Below, one piece after another: positions 26,856 to 35,560 of a stretch of DNA of 64,000 nt. The notes below the pieces were generated by a model, which was not told where the DNA came from, searched no databases, and saw only the letters and a list, made by a program, of their open reading frames with translations. The DNA lies in NCBI RefSeq assembly GCF_014645655.1, contig NZ_BMMD01000001.1, forward strand, positions 405,357-469,356. Reading direction: 5' to 3'. The stretch is from Agromyces bauzanensis (GTDB lineage: Bacteria > Actinomycetota > Actinomycetes > Actinomycetales > Microbacteriaceae). The position numbers were made by a program, and so were the translations under genes. Every line of letters starts with the position of its first letter. Within the stretch, counting starts at the first letter, position 1.

Positions 26856-27260
26856 CTAGCCCCGCAGCGGTGAGTCCGCCTCACCTGTCTGCACCAGGCG
26901 GAACGCGGGAAGGCCCCTGCGCCGGATGAGCCATTCGACGACCACGAGGTTCGGCAGCCACGCGAGGAAGGGCACCACGGCGTAGGCGTTCGCGAACGCC
27001 GCCTCGAGGTCGAACGCGCCGCCGGGCAGGGCCTGCGCCGATGAGCACACCGAGCCAGAGCCGGAGGGTCACGGCGGCGTACGTGAGCGCGAAGTTCCGC
27101 ATCATCCATGCGCGGTGACTCGCGACGTCGCCCTGACGGATCGCCCGGTAGGCTGCCCATCCCGTCGCGAGCCAGAGCACGGCGAGGGTGCCGAATCCGA
27201 AGAGGCCCGAGAGGCCCGCCTCGCTGAACGGCGCGATCACGAGGCCCGCGACACCGGCGC
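26856..27260 (-). pseudogene. DUF2306 membrane protein remnant, 5'-truncated and frameshifted
   Basis: GLFGFGTLAVLWLATGWAAY and HRAWMMRNFALTYAAVTLRL match the four-helix DUF2306 proteins. At about 27020-27040 the frame shifts, and the tail continues as FANAYAVVPFLAWLPNLVVV and EWLIRRRG. Sequence similarity stops abruptly near 27260, where the opposite-strand LysR remnant begins in the middle of its HTH. The two genes are therefore truncated at the same junction. Confidence 0.7.
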
Positions 27261-28030
27261 TCGAGCGGCGCGGCCGCGGCGTGCTCCTCACGCAGCGGGG
27301 GCGCGCGCTCGCAGGCGAGGGCCGCGAACTGCTCGACCGCCTCGAACGACTCGAGGCGCTCGGCGCGGGCACGTCGAGAGCGAGTGCGCCGCTGCGCATC
27401 GCGTCCTTCTCCACCGCCACGCGTGGCCTCCTCGGACCAGTGCTCCGACGCCTGCAGGAGACGGAACCGCCCGTGTCGGCCACGGTGACGGGCATGGACC
27501 CCATCGACGCCATGGACCTGGTCGCGCCCGGCGTCGCCGACCTCGCCATCGTGCACAACTGGAACTCGGTGCCACTCGTCACCCCGGCGCACGTCGTCAC
27601 CGAACATGTGTGCCGCGACGAGGCCGACGTCGTGCTCTCGACGCGGCATCCGCTCGCCCGGCACGCCGAGATCCGACGCGCCGACCTCGTCGACGAACTG
27701 TGGGCGAGCACCCCTCGCGGCCAGATATGCCACGAGGCGCTCATGCGGATCTTCGCCGACCTCGGCACCGTGCCGCGCATCGTCGCGGAGGATCCCGACT
27801 TCGGCTCGCTCGTCGAGCTCGCGCGTCAGGGAGTCACGATCGCGCTCGTGCCGCGCCTCGGTCGCTCCGAGCTGCCCGACGGAGTCGTCGCCCGCCCACT
27901 GGCAGACCACAGCCAGGTGCGCGACATCAGCGTCGCCTACCGTCGGTCGATGGCGGAGAGCACCGGCATCCGCACCGCGGTCCGGTTGCTGCTCGAGGCC
28001 GGGGCGCGCATCGAGCCGAACACGGCCTGA
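27257..28030 (+). pseudogene. LysR-family regulator lacking most of its DNA-binding domain
   Basis: From about 27257 the frame reads LERRGRGVLLTQRGRALAGE, the end of a LysR HTH, followed by a normal effector-binding domain (APLRIASFSTATRGLLGPVL, RQGVTIALVPRLGR) to residue 280. The first 70 bases of the open frame are antisense to the DUF2306 remnant and do not encode the helix-turn-helix. It could be expressed from a GTG/ATG inside but could not bind DNA normally, hence the pseudogene call. Confidence 0.7.
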
Positions 28031-28058
28031 ACGCGGCAGTGCGCGCTGGCCGGCCGCG

Positions 28059-28565
28059 TCACATCGACACGTGATGCGGATCGGCCAGCGGCTGCAGCCG
28101 GAACAGGCGCACCTCGCGGCCCGAGTCGCGCTCGTAGGCACGGTAGCCCGGCCACTGCGCCTCGATGCGCGCCCACGCCCGCTCGCGTTCCTCGCCGCGG
28201 ATGCGGGTCGCCCGCACCGGCATCCGCCGGCCGCGCACGGTGATGGCCGCATCGGGATGCGCGAGCAGGTTGTAGGTCCACGCCGGATGCCGCTCCTGCG
28301 CGAACGACGTGCCCGCGACGATCGCACGGCCGTGCCCGTCGGGCGTGTACATCAGGTACGTGTCGCGCTCGAGTCCCGTTCGCGCGCCCGTGGAATGGAG
28401 CACGAGCGACGGCACGAGCAACCCGCTGAGCTGCACGCGCCCGCCGGTCGCCCGCGCAAGCACGCGTTCCACCGGCGGCAGCACCAGCGGGCCCACGGCC
28501 CGGAACACCCGAGTCCGCGTGAGCGGGGCGACGACGGTTCGCACGACCTGCAGCACGGTGGCCAT
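28059..28565 (-). CDS. Deazaflavin-dependent nitroreductase-family protein (DDN-like), copy 1
   Basis: A 168-residue split-barrel flavin/F420-binding protein. VPSLVLHSTGARTGLERDTY and HPAWTYNLLAHPDAAITVRG are the characteristic motifs of the F420-dependent Ddn/quinone reductase family, and YRAYERDSGREVRLFRL is the C-terminal strand. ATG 28565 is chosen because the family starts about 30 residues before the first conserved strand. A second copy lies at 44801-45283. A substrate role (quinone or nitro-compound reduction with F420H2) is by family only. Confidence 0.85.
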   Translation of the reverse strand: MATVLQVVRTVVAPLTRTRVFRAVGPLVLPPVERVLARATGGRVQLSGLLVPSLVLHSTGARTGLERDTYLMYTPDGHGRAIVAGTSFAQERHPAWTYNLLAHPDAAITVRGRRMPVRATRIRGEERERAWARIEAQWPGYRAYERDSGREVRLFRLQPLADPHHVSM

Positions 28566-28791
28566 CCGCCCATTCTGGCGGGCCGGATGCCGCGCCGGAA
28601 GTGTCGTGCCGGATGCCGCGGCCGTCGAACGTCGTCTCGAACCTGCCGTTCCACCTGACCACCCCATTGCTGAAGTGCGGCGCTACCCCGCCCGCTTCGG
28701 AACGTCAATCCCCTGTGGTACCCGATGGCGCCGCCGTAGCGTGGGCCGAGGCCGCCGCGACCGCGGATCGGCCCTGACGATCGGAGGAGCC

Positions 28792-29001
28792 ATGTCCGAC
28801 GCACTGCGTCCCGGAGACCCGTTCGAAGGCGAGTACACCGACTCCGAGCTGCCGTTGAGCGCGGAGTTGCCCAAGGAGGAGTACGAGGCGGTCGAGGAGG
28901 TCCTCGACGAGAACGACCTCGACGACGACGACGTCGAGGTCGTGGAGATCGTCGAGGAGGACCGTGACTACCCGCCCGCCGGGCGCGACACCGCGCTCTG
29001 A
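28792..29001 (+). CDS. Small, strongly acidic hypothetical protein
   Basis: A 69-residue protein in which over a third of residues are Asp or Glu, densest in EEVLDENDLDDDDVEVVEI (about residues 39-57). GGAGGAG immediately upstream of ATG 28792 is a strong ribosome-binding site, supporting real translation. No family is recognised. It could be an acidic antitoxin-like or protein-binding tail, but nothing in the neighbours decides this. Confidence 0.65.
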   Translation: MSDALRPGDPFEGEYTDSELPLSAELPKEEYEAVEEVLDENDLDDDDVEVVEIVEEDRDYPPAGRDTAL

Positions 29002-29049
29002 GCCGCGACCGGGCGCGCGACCACGCGGTCGCGCGCCCGCCGCCCCGCG

Positions 29050-30108
29050 TCAGGCCCCGGCCGGGGTGTCGGCCTGCTCCTCGGCGACCGCCTCACGCAC
29101 CGCCGCGAGTTCGGCTGCAGCATCCGTGGCTCGCCGTTCAGCCCGGCGCATGCGCCGGACCGCCGGCGTCGGCGCGCCGAACCGCGCCGCCACCCGGTCG
29201 CGCTCCTCGTCGACGCCCGTGATGATGTAGGCCCCGGCGATCAGGATCACCTGGCTCGAGAGGTTGAACCAGAGCAGCAGGGCGATGAGCGAGCCGAACG
29301 ACGCGAGCAGCGGATTGCTCGACGCGCCGCCCACGAAGAGGCTCGAGAGCAGTTGCAGCACCGCGAGCCCGACCCCGCCCAGCAGCGCTCCCGTCCACAG
29401 CGAGCGGGCACTCGGCCGCAAGCCCGACAGCATGAGGAACATGCCGGAAATGACGAGCGTGTCGATGGCGAAGATCACGATGATCGACACCGCGCGCGTC
29501 GCGAGATCGTAGGCAGGGTCGTGCGTCGGGATGCCGAGCCAGTCGAACAGCGCGCCGAGCGCCGTCGTGCTGAAGAAGGTCACGGCCGCCGCCACTGCGA
29601 GCGAGGCGCCGAAGGCCACGGCGAGGGCGAGATCGCGCAGGAGCAGCCAGAGGAAGAACGTGTGCTCGTCGGACTTGTCGCCGAGCTCACGGAACGCCTT
29701 GCGCAGCGATCCGACGGCGCCGATGGCCGCACCGACGAGTCCGATGAGGCCGACCAGGCCGGCCACGCTGAGCGTGATCGGCTGGATGAGGTCGTCGGTG
29801 TCGATGACGCCGCCCTCGCCGACGAGTCCGGGTATCGCCGTGCCGATCGTGGCGACGAGGGCGTCCATCGCGTCGGGGTTGCCCGAGAGCCAGATGCCGC
29901 CGATGGCGAAGCCGAGGAACATGCCCGCGAACACCGAGAACAGCGTGCGATACGTCACGCTGTCGGCGAGCATCGGGCCGTGGTGCTCCTGGTAGAGCAG
30001 CACCGCACGCACGGGCTTCCGTGCGAGCGCCCACGCCGTCGCGCGCTTGCCCAGGGCGACGATGCCCGCGAACGGGCCACCCCGCCGCGGTTGCGTCTGT
30101 TCCGACAT
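29050..30108 (-). CDS. YihY/BrkB-family membrane protein
   Basis: A 352-residue polytopic protein with about six hydrophobic segments. SVTYRTLFSVFAGMFLGFAI is the start of the family domain, and RSLWTGALLGGVGLAVLQLL and LASFGSLIALLLWFNLSSQV are its conserved later helices. The soluble C-terminus is arginine/alanine-rich. The family was once labelled RNase BN in error; the actual role (envelope or transport) is unknown. It is a single gene, divergent from the acidic small protein. Confidence 0.88.
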   Translation of the reverse strand: MSEQTQPRRGGPFAGIVALGKRATAWALARKPVRAVLLYQEHHGPMLADSVTYRTLFSVFAGMFLGFAIGGIWLSGNPDAMDALVATIGTAIPGLVGEGGVIDTDDLIQPITLSVAGLVGLIGLVGAAIGAVGSLRKAFRELGDKSDEHTFFLWLLLRDLALAVAFGASLAVAAAVTFFSTTALGALFDWLGIPTHDPAYDLATRAVSIIVIFAIDTLVISGMFLMLSGLRPSARSLWTGALLGGVGLAVLQLLSSLFVGGASSNPLLASFGSLIALLLWFNLSSQVILIAGAYIITGVDEERDRVAARFGAPTPAVRRMRRAERRATDAAAELAAVREAVAEEQADTPAGA

Positions 30109-30216
30109 GGCGTCAGGCTATCGAGCGCCGGATGTCGCGTGCAGGCGCTTGACACCGGGTCGCTCGAGCACCGGACCGCCCGATGCGGCCGCCCGCCGGA
30201 TTCGCCCGGAGACGAC

Positions 30217-30250
30217 GGAGGCGGGGACGGCGTCAGCCGTCCCCGCCTCC
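30217..30250. terminator. Terminator hairpin after transglycosylase paralogue B
   Basis: Perfect 15-base arms, GGAGGCGGGGACGGC (30217-30231) and its complement (30236-30250), with a GTCA loop. It has the same stem length and placement as the hairpin after paralogue A. Confidence 0.8.
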
Positions 30251-30264
30251 GCGGGTGGGTTCGA

Positions 30265-31197
30265 TCAGTACCAGCCCTGCGAGTTGAAGGCGTCCCACGC
30301 GCCGCATGGCGTGCCGTAGCGAGAGGCGATGTAGCCGAGGCCCCAGGTGATCTGGGTGGCCGCGCTGGTCTCCCAGTCGGCACCGGCCGTGGACATCTTG
30401 CTGCCCGGCAGGGCCTGCGGGATGCCGTAGGCGCCGCTCGGGCTGGACGCGTAGACGTTCCACCCCGACTCGCGGTTCCAGAGCTCCACGAGGCATCCGA
30501 ACTGGTCGTCGCCCCAACCACGCTGGGCGAGCATTTCGCGGGCGATCGCCTGCGCCTCGGTCGGGTTGGCGGGCGCGCCGGGGCGGGAGACGGCGGAGGA
30601 CGAGGACGCCTCTTCCGCGGCTGCTGCCTCCGCCGCCGCCTTCGCGGCAGCGGCCTCCGCAGCCGCCTTGGCTGCCGCCTCTGCGGCGAGCCGATCGGCT
30701 TCGGCGACGGCCGCGCTCACGGTGTGGACGTGGTACGTCGTCGTGTCGACGAGCTCGAACACCCGCTCGGGGGCGAGCAGACGGTAGTCGGACAGTGCGG
30801 CGACCGAGGAGGCGAGCTGCGCGGCATCCACCTTCCCCTGCGCGGCGGCGATCGTGTCGTTCGCACCGCTCAGCGTGTCCTCGGCCTGCTTGACCGCACG
30901 GGCGGCGAGGATGCCGCCGTGCGCGTCGAGCTGGTCGACGTTGAGGTCGGTCGCCTCGGTGAGGGCCCGGGTCTCGGCGACCCGGTCGTTCTGGGCGGCG
31001 ACGGCGCCCTGCACGGCGAAGCCCGTGCCGACCATGGCGCCGATCGCGGTGACGGCGCCGGCCGCGAGGATCGCTCCCCTATGCCGGCCCGACGGCCTGC
31101 GCCGGACCCGACGGCCGGGGGCGTCGGGCTTCACTGCGTCGATGGAGGTGTTCGGATTGGAGGTGTTCGGGTTGGAGGATTCAGATCGGTTCTGCAT
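30265..31197 (-). CDS. Secreted lytic-transglycosylase-like cell-wall protein (paralogue B)
   Basis: The 310-residue protein has the same plan as paralogue A: an Asn/Pro/Ser repeat leader (SNPNTSNPNTS), a basic stretch, one hydrophobic segment (about residues 45-67), an Ala/Glu/Lys-rich helical region, and a C-terminal lysozyme-like domain with NRESGW (likely catalytic glutamate), SGAYGIPQALPGSKMS and a QGWY end. ATG 31197 is chosen as the start of the leader; GTG nine bases upstream would add three residues. TTGAGG and AATCAT, 17 bases apart, at about 31376 to 31348 on the minus strand are a plausible promoter. It is probably anchored outside the membrane and acts on peptidoglycan. Confidence 0.82.
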   Translation of the reverse strand: MQNRSESSNPNTSNPNTSIDAVKPDAPGRRVRRRPSGRHRGAILAAGAVTAIGAMVGTGFAVQGAVAAQNDRVAETRALTEATDLNVDQLDAHGGILAARAVKQAEDTLSGANDTIAAAQGKVDAAQLASSVAALSDYRLLAPERVFELVDTTTYHVHTVSAAVAEADRLAAEAAAKAAAEAAAAKAAAEAAAAEEASSSSAVSRPGAPANPTEAQAIAREMLAQRGWGDDQFGCLVELWNRESGWNVYASSPSGAYGIPQALPGSKMSTAGADWETSAATQITWGLGYIASRYGTPCGAWDAFNSQGWY

Positions 31198-31371
31198 GAC
31201 TTTCACGGGGCGAACCGGCGAACTCGCGCTCGACGATCCTGGACTCGACGTTCCACGGACGCGGGGGCGCCCGGGCGAAGTCGCCAGTCTGTCGAGAGGT
31301 TCTGTACAACCCCTCACATGATCCTGTGAATGTCATCCAAAACGGGATGATTCCTCAGGTTCTCGTCGCCC

Positions 31372-31635
31372 TCAACGCATTCGGAAATCCGGGTACCCGG
31401 GCCACTCGCGAGGACCGTGGGAGCGCACGAATGCCTGGTGCACGCGTTCGCAGGCACCGCGAAGCGTGGTGCCCCAGCCGAGGAGCCGGCCGGCGAACTC
31501 GGCACGGTAGCGCACCACGCCGTCGACGCGCACGATCGTGACCGAGCCGTACTCGCGACCCATGCTGTCGACGAGGCGCCAGCACCCCGGTTCGGGCTCC
31601 GTCGCGGCGAGGATGGGATGCCAGGTGGTGGCCAG
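31372..31635 (-). CDS. Small conserved-looking hypothetical protein with probable CTG start
   Basis: From ATG 31563 only 63 residues are obtained ([15 protein letters not shown]...). The frame extends upstream with protein-like sequence [20 protein letters not shown]. There a CTG at 31635 lies five bases after a perfect AAGGAG (31646-31641), while no ATG or GTG in frame is nearby. This gives 87 residues. The content ([20 protein letters not shown], then [10 protein letters not shown]) looks like a compact alpha/beta protein. I recall similar short proteins in Microbacteriaceae but cannot name a function. Confidence 0.6.
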   Translation of the reverse strand: MATTWHPILAATEPEPGCWRLVDSMGREYGSVTIVRVDGVVRYRAEFAGRLLGWGTTLRGACERVHQAFVRSHGPREWPGYPDFRMR

Positions 31636-31847
31636 TGCTGCTCCTTCCGAAGCGCCCCGGCCGACGCAATCCCATCGTACGTCGGGACGCCGACGGCGTC
31701 CTCACAGCGAAGTCACAGCCGGCGGCGGCATGACGCGGAACAGCACGGCGGCTTCGCCGGTTCTCTCTGATGACGCCGCGGTTCCGCGATCACGCGAGCC
31801 GAGCGTCGAGGCGCCGCAGCCAGCGGCGCCCACGAAGGAGGAACGAA

Positions 31848-32336
31848 GTGTCACAGGACTACCGCAGGACTCCCGAGGCGATCGCCCGTCTCTCGCCGAA
31901 GCAGTACCAGGTCACCCAGGAGGACGGAACCGAGCCGGCCTTCCGCAACGAGTACTGGAACCACCACGAGACCGGGATCTACGTCGACGTCGTCTCGGGG
32001 CAGCCGCTGTTCGCCTCGACCGACAAGTACGACAGCCGGTCGGGCTGGCCGAGCTTCACCAGGCCGATCGAGCCCGGCGCGGTCAACGAGCACGTCGACC
32101 GCTCGCTGTTCATGAAGCGCGTCGAGGTGCGCTCGGCCGGCGCCGACAGCCACCTCGGCCACGTCTTCGACGACGGCCCCGTCGAGGCCGGCGGGCTTCG
32201 CTACTGCATGAACTCGGCAGCATTGCGATTCGTGCCAATCGCCGAACTCGAGGCGCAGGGCTACGGCGAGTACCGCTCGCTGTTCCCGGAAACGATGACG
32301 GATGCCGCGGCATCCGAGAAGGAGGACGCATCATGA
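31848..32336 (+). CDS. msrB: Peptide-methionine (R)-S-oxide reductase
   Basis: Reduces methionine-R-sulfoxide in proteins. The 162-residue protein has [19 protein letters not shown] and the active-site [13 protein letters not shown] with the catalytic cysteine. The two CxxC pairs that bind structural zinc in many MsrB proteins are absent: the first site reads [10 protein letters not shown]. It is thus a zinc-free form. GTG 31848 follows AAGGAGG. The stop overlaps msrA in ATGA, giving a two-gene repair operon. Confidence 0.93.
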   Translation: MSQDYRRTPEAIARLSPKQYQVTQEDGTEPAFRNEYWNHHETGIYVDVVSGQPLFASTDKYDSRSGWPSFTRPIEPGAVNEHVDRSLFMKRVEVRSAGADSHLGHVFDDGPVEAGGLRYCMNSAALRFVPIAELEAQGYGEYRSLFPETMTDAAASEKEDAS

Positions 32337-32878
32337 CGAACCAAGGTGAGATCACCCGGATCCCCGGCACCGAGACCGCCGTGCTCGCCGGCGGTTGTTT
32401 CTGGGGCATGGAGGACCTGATCCGCAGGCGCCCCGGTGTCATCGACACCCGCGTCGGATACACGGGCGGCGAGGTCCCGAACGCGACGTACCGCAACCAC
32501 GGCACGCACGCCGAGGCCCTCGAGATCGTGTTCGACCCCTCGAAGGAGTCGTTCCGCGACCTGCTGGAGTTCTTCTTCCAGATCCACGACCCGTCGACGA
32601 GGAACCGGCAGGGCAACGACATCGGCACGAGCTATCGCTCGGCGATCTTCCCGACCACGCCCGAGCAGGAGGTGACGGCGTACGAGACCATCGCCGACGT
32701 CGACGCCTCGGGGCTGTGGCCGGGGCCCGCCACAACCGAGGTCTCCCCCGCCGGCCCGTTCTGGGAGGCGGAGCCCGAGCACCAGGACTACCTGGAGCGC
32801 TACCCGAACGGCTACACGTGCCACTACGTGCGGCCCGGGTGGAAGCTGCCGGAGCGCGACGCGGAGCCCGCCGCGTAG
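32333..32878 (+). CDS. msrA: Peptide-methionine (S)-S-oxide reductase
   Basis: Reduces methionine-S-sulfoxide, complementing msrB. The 181-residue protein has the catalytic [10 protein letters not shown] (cysteine near residue 22), [20 protein letters not shown] and [10 protein letters not shown], all MsrA hallmarks. It is translationally coupled to msrB and convergent with the methyltransferase gene. Confidence 0.95.
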   Translation: MTNQGEITRIPGTETAVLAGGCFWGMEDLIRRRPGVIDTRVGYTGGEVPNATYRNHGTHAEALEIVFDPSKESFRDLLEFFFQIHDPSTRNRQGNDIGTSYRSAIFPTTPEQEVTAYETIADVDASGLWPGPATTEVSPAGPFWEAEPEHQDYLERYPNGYTCHYVRPGWKLPERDAEPAA

Positions 32879-32897
32879 CGACTGACGGCGCGGCGCC

Positions 32898-33707
32898 TCA
32901 GCGAGCGACGTCGCCGCGCACCGCCCACGCCCGCGCGACGAGCGCGATCGATCCGTCGGGCCGGGCAGGCACGGACTCGCGGAGGTGTTCCCTCAGGCGT
33001 CCCCGGGCGGTCTCGTCGAGCGACATCACGTACGACGGGGCCGGTCCCTGGCCACCGAGGAAGGGAGTCCAGTAGTCGTCGAAGTCCGCGAACACCGTCG
33101 GGATCTCGATACCCGTGGTCGCGATGTCGAGGAGCCCGGCGCTCGCGAACCGCCAGGTCAGGGCCTCGGGCGTGCAGTCGGGGAAGCGGGCTCCCTCGTC
33201 GAGCGTCGCCGCCGCGGGATCGAGATCGGTCGCGGCGTCCCAGAACCGGCGCATGAGCTCCATCCGGTCGGCGTAGTCCCAGACGTACGCGGCTACCACG
33301 CCGCCGTCGACCGCCACACGCGTCATCTCCGAGAGCGCGTCGTCGAGATCGGGTACGAAGTTGAGCACGAGGCCCGCCACCACGGCGTCCATCGACGCGT
33401 CGTCGATCGGCAGGGACGATGCGACGGCGCGGTGGAAGGTGACCCGGCTTCCCAGCTGTGCCACGGCAGTCTCCAGGAACCCTTCGGAGGGCTCGACGCC
33501 GTCGACGCTCGCGGGCCCGCACCGCTCGAGGATCGCGGCCGACAGCACGCCCGTGCCGCACCCCACGTCGAGCCAGCGCCGGCCTCGCGGCACACGCAGC
33601 CAGTCGAGGAACCTGGGGGCGATCGCGCGGCTCCAGCGACCGACGTACTGCTCGTACGTGCGGCCCTGCTCCCACGTGTCGGGAACGCTCCCGTGGCCCA
33701 TCCTCAC
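32898..33707 (-). CDS. Class I SAM-dependent methyltransferase
   Basis: A 269-residue UbiE-like methyltransferase: WLDVGCGTGVLSAAILERCG (about residues 41-60) is the SAM-binding glycine loop, DGVEPSEGFLETA motif II, and DAVVAGLVLNFVPDLDDAL the later motif. GTG 33707 or ATG 33701 are both possible starts. The substrate is unknown. It is divergent from the cupin gene. Confidence 0.85.
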   Translation of the reverse strand: MRMGHGSVPDTWEQGRTYEQYVGRWSRAIAPRFLDWLRVPRGRRWLDVGCGTGVLSAAILERCGPASVDGVEPSEGFLETAVAQLGSRVTFHRAVASSLPIDDASMDAVVAGLVLNFVPDLDDALSEMTRVAVDGGVVAAYVWDYADRMELMRRFWDAATDLDPAAATLDEGARFPDCTPEALTWRFASAGLLDIATTGIEIPTVFADFDDYWTPFLGGQGPAPSYVMSLDETARGRLREHLRESVPARPDGSIALVARAWAVRGDVAR

Positions 33708-33781
33708 ACCGTACCCCCGATCGAACGGGGAGAATGAGCGGGACGGACGACCGACCGCCCGAGATCACCCGGAGGAACCCT

Positions 33782-34144
33782 ATGGCCGACGCCACGCACA
33801 CCGTCATCGCGACGGATCTGGCCGCGCTGCTCGACGCCCTGCCGATCGAACCCGGCGCGGTGCGCTCGACGCGCATCCACAAGGGACCGGGGGCGAGTGT
33901 GGTGCGCCTCTCGATGGACGCGGGCACCGTGATGAAGGAGCATCTCGCGCAGGCGCCCCTGCTGGTGTCGGTGCTCGACGGCCGCGTGGCGCTCGAGGTC
34001 GGCGGCGAGCGCATCGACCTGCGATCAGGTGGCGTCATCCACATCGGCGCGCGGGTGCCGCACGCCGTCGAGGCGATCAACCCGTCGCACCTCCTGCTCA
34101 CGGTCGGCGAGCGGACGCCGACGGCGCCGGATGCCGCACGCTGA
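33782..34144 (+). CDS. Small cupin-domain protein
   Basis: A 120-residue single-domain cupin. HLAQAPLLVSVLDGRVALEV and HIGARVPHAVEAI are the two cupin motifs. Motif 1 keeps one histidine and a glutamate, motif 2 one histidine, so metal binding is possible but reduced. No partner gene is evident. Confidence 0.78.
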   Translation: MADATHTVIATDLAALLDALPIEPGAVRSTRIHKGPGASVVRLSMDAGTVMKEHLAQAPLLVSVLDGRVALEVGGERIDLRSGGVIHIGARVPHAVEAINPSHLLLTVGERTPTAPDAAR

Positions 34145-34267
34145 CGCGGGTCGGGCTCAACGACCCGGGCGACCGGCCCGGGCTTGCACTGGCCACCGAC
34201 CGCGCACCGTGGCTAGTGTGAGGCGTGACGATCGCATCGACGCGACCGAGATGTTGGAGGGGACCTC

Positions 34268-34576
34268 GTGGCTGAACGACCGCACGACATGACCGACCTC
34301 TACCTGGCGCCCGTCGTCCTCGGGGTCGAGGCGCGCCTGGAGGAGTTGGGGACGTTGTCGACCGACGATCTCAACTTCGAGCTGATCCTCGAGACGAACA
34401 TCGAGCCACAGGACACCGCCGAGCGGCGCAAGGCGCTCATCGAGACCGTGCGGCGCCGGGTCGAGCTCCACGGCTGGAGTCTGTCACTCAACGAACGCGG
34501 GCTGGCCGTGTCGCACGACGACCACACGGTCGTGCTCGGGCTGCCCGACAACCTGCGGGAGTACCTGCGAGACTGA
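34268..34576 (+). CDS. Hypothetical protein
   Basis: A 102-residue acidic alpha/beta protein (DLYLAPVVLGVEARLEELGT, then VRRRVELHGWSLSLNERGL). GTG 34268 follows GGAGGGG at good spacing. There are no signal peptide, membrane segment or cysteines, and no family is recognised. It precedes a membrane protein gene by 29 bases on the same strand. Confidence 0.7.
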   Translation: MAERPHDMTDLYLAPVVLGVEARLEELGTLSTDDLNFELILETNIEPQDTAERRKALIETVRRRVELHGWSLSLNERGLAVSHDDHTVVLGLPDNLREYLRD

Positions 34577-34605
34577 TCGGTCGGCCGTCCGACTAGTCTG
34601 CTGTC

Positions 34606-35214
34606 ATGATCCGGACGTTGCTGCGCGCCCCCACCGGGCCCGCCGAGGTGCTTGCCGACGTGATCCGCGTGCTGGCCGTCATCAGCATCATCGTCGCGGG
34701 CGTCGGCTGGGGCCCGCTCTCGGCGGTGAGCTTCGTGTCGGCGACCGCCGTCATGCTCGTGCCGCGGCTGCTCGGCCTCCGTCCGAGCTTCGACATCGCC
34801 TTCGGCGTCGCCGTGTTCGCGTCCACCTGGAGCAGCGTGCTCGGGATCTACCTCACGACCCGCTGGTGGGACCTCCCGATGCACCTCCTCACGAACGGGC
34901 TCTTCGCCGCACTGGTCTACATCCTGCTCGTGCGGCTCCAGGTCGTGGCCGATCACCGGACCCTCCCGAGCCCGACCCTCTCGGCCGTCGTGGTGAACAC
35001 CGCGATCGGCCTGTCGCTCGGGGTGCTCTGGGAGTTCTTCGAGTGGTTCGGCCATGCCTTCATCGACGGCGAGATCTACGTGGGCTATGTGGACTCGCTC
35101 GGAGACCTGCTCTGGGGCGGACTCGGCTCCCTGCTCGCCGGCTTTGCCATGACCTACTTCCTGGCGGAGTCCCGCGCTCTCGACCACCGCATTCCCGCCC
35201 CCACCGTCGAGTGA
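34606..35214 (+). CDS. DUF2238-like polytopic membrane protein
   Basis: A 202-residue protein with about six hydrophobic segments. WDLPMHLLTNGLFAALVYIL, GVLWEFFEWFGHAFIDG and YVDSLGDLLWGGLGSLLAG carry polar residues (Asp, His, Glu, Asp) inside helices, as in the DUF2238/YjdF family. The function is unknown. Confidence 0.7.
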   Translation: MIRTLLRAPTGPAEVLADVIRVLAVISIIVAGVGWGPLSAVSFVSATAVMLVPRLLGLRPSFDIAFGVAVFASTWSSVLGIYLTTRWWDLPMHLLTNGLFAALVYILLVRLQVVADHRTLPSPTLSAVVVNTAIGLSLGVLWEFFEWFGHAFIDGEIYVGYVDSLGDLLWGGLGSLLAGFAMTYFLAESRALDHRIPAPTVE

Positions 35215-35237
35215 CGCGGCGCCGGTCGGCGCCACGC

Positions 35238-35325
35238 CCTCGGCGATCCCCGTCCATCGCCCATGTGCCGATGTGCGTCGCCGTCATGTAGCGGATGTTC
35301 GAGAAGTCGAACGCCAGCACCGCGA
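35238..35325 (-). pseudogene. Fragment of an M24-family (creatinase/Xaa-Pro aminopeptidase-like) protein
   Basis: The minus strand reads AFDFSNIRYMTATHIGTWAM, a typical internal piece of the N-terminal domain of M24-family peptidases. Nothing recognisable lies on either side in any frame. The fragment ends head to head against a cupin-like fragment on the other strand. Confidence 0.5.
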
Positions 35326-35542
35326 CACGCACATCCTCCACGCCGGCGACTCGGTGCACTTCGACGCCGTGCGGCCGCATCTCTACTCCAACCACGGCAC
35401 CGTGCCGGCGCGCGGCGTGTGGTTCGTGTTCGGCCGGCGGGAGCACGCGCAGACGATGCCCGACCAGGCCGGGACTCGTGCTGGGAGCGACGGCGCACTG
35501 GGCTCCGCCGACGACGTGCTGCGCGCGATGGACCGCCTCTAG
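35320..35542 (+). pseudogene. C-terminal cupin-like fragment (remnant of a sensory or regulatory protein)
   Basis: THILHAGDSVHFDAVRPHLY and NHGTVPARGVWFVFGRREHA read like the second half of a cupin, as found at the C-terminus of HTH-cupin regulators. There is no domain upstream: the frame runs directly into the opposite-strand M24 fragment. Translation from ATG 35273 would give an 89-residue peptide, but the truncation argues for a remnant. Confidence 0.5.
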
Positions 35543-35560
35543 ACGCCATCGCGACATCGC

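Noticed and set aside
26573..28327. 584-codon minus-strand frame
   Set aside because: Only its last 90 codons (DUF2277) look like protein; the rest is arginine-rich antisense of the LysR remnant and its neighbours.
31198..31400. c-di-AMP (ydaO-type) riboswitch before the transglycosylase genes
   Set aside because: Such riboswitches precede cell-wall lytic genes in actinobacteria, but the conserved GGGGAACC and CCGAACCCG elements are not present upstream of either paralogue.
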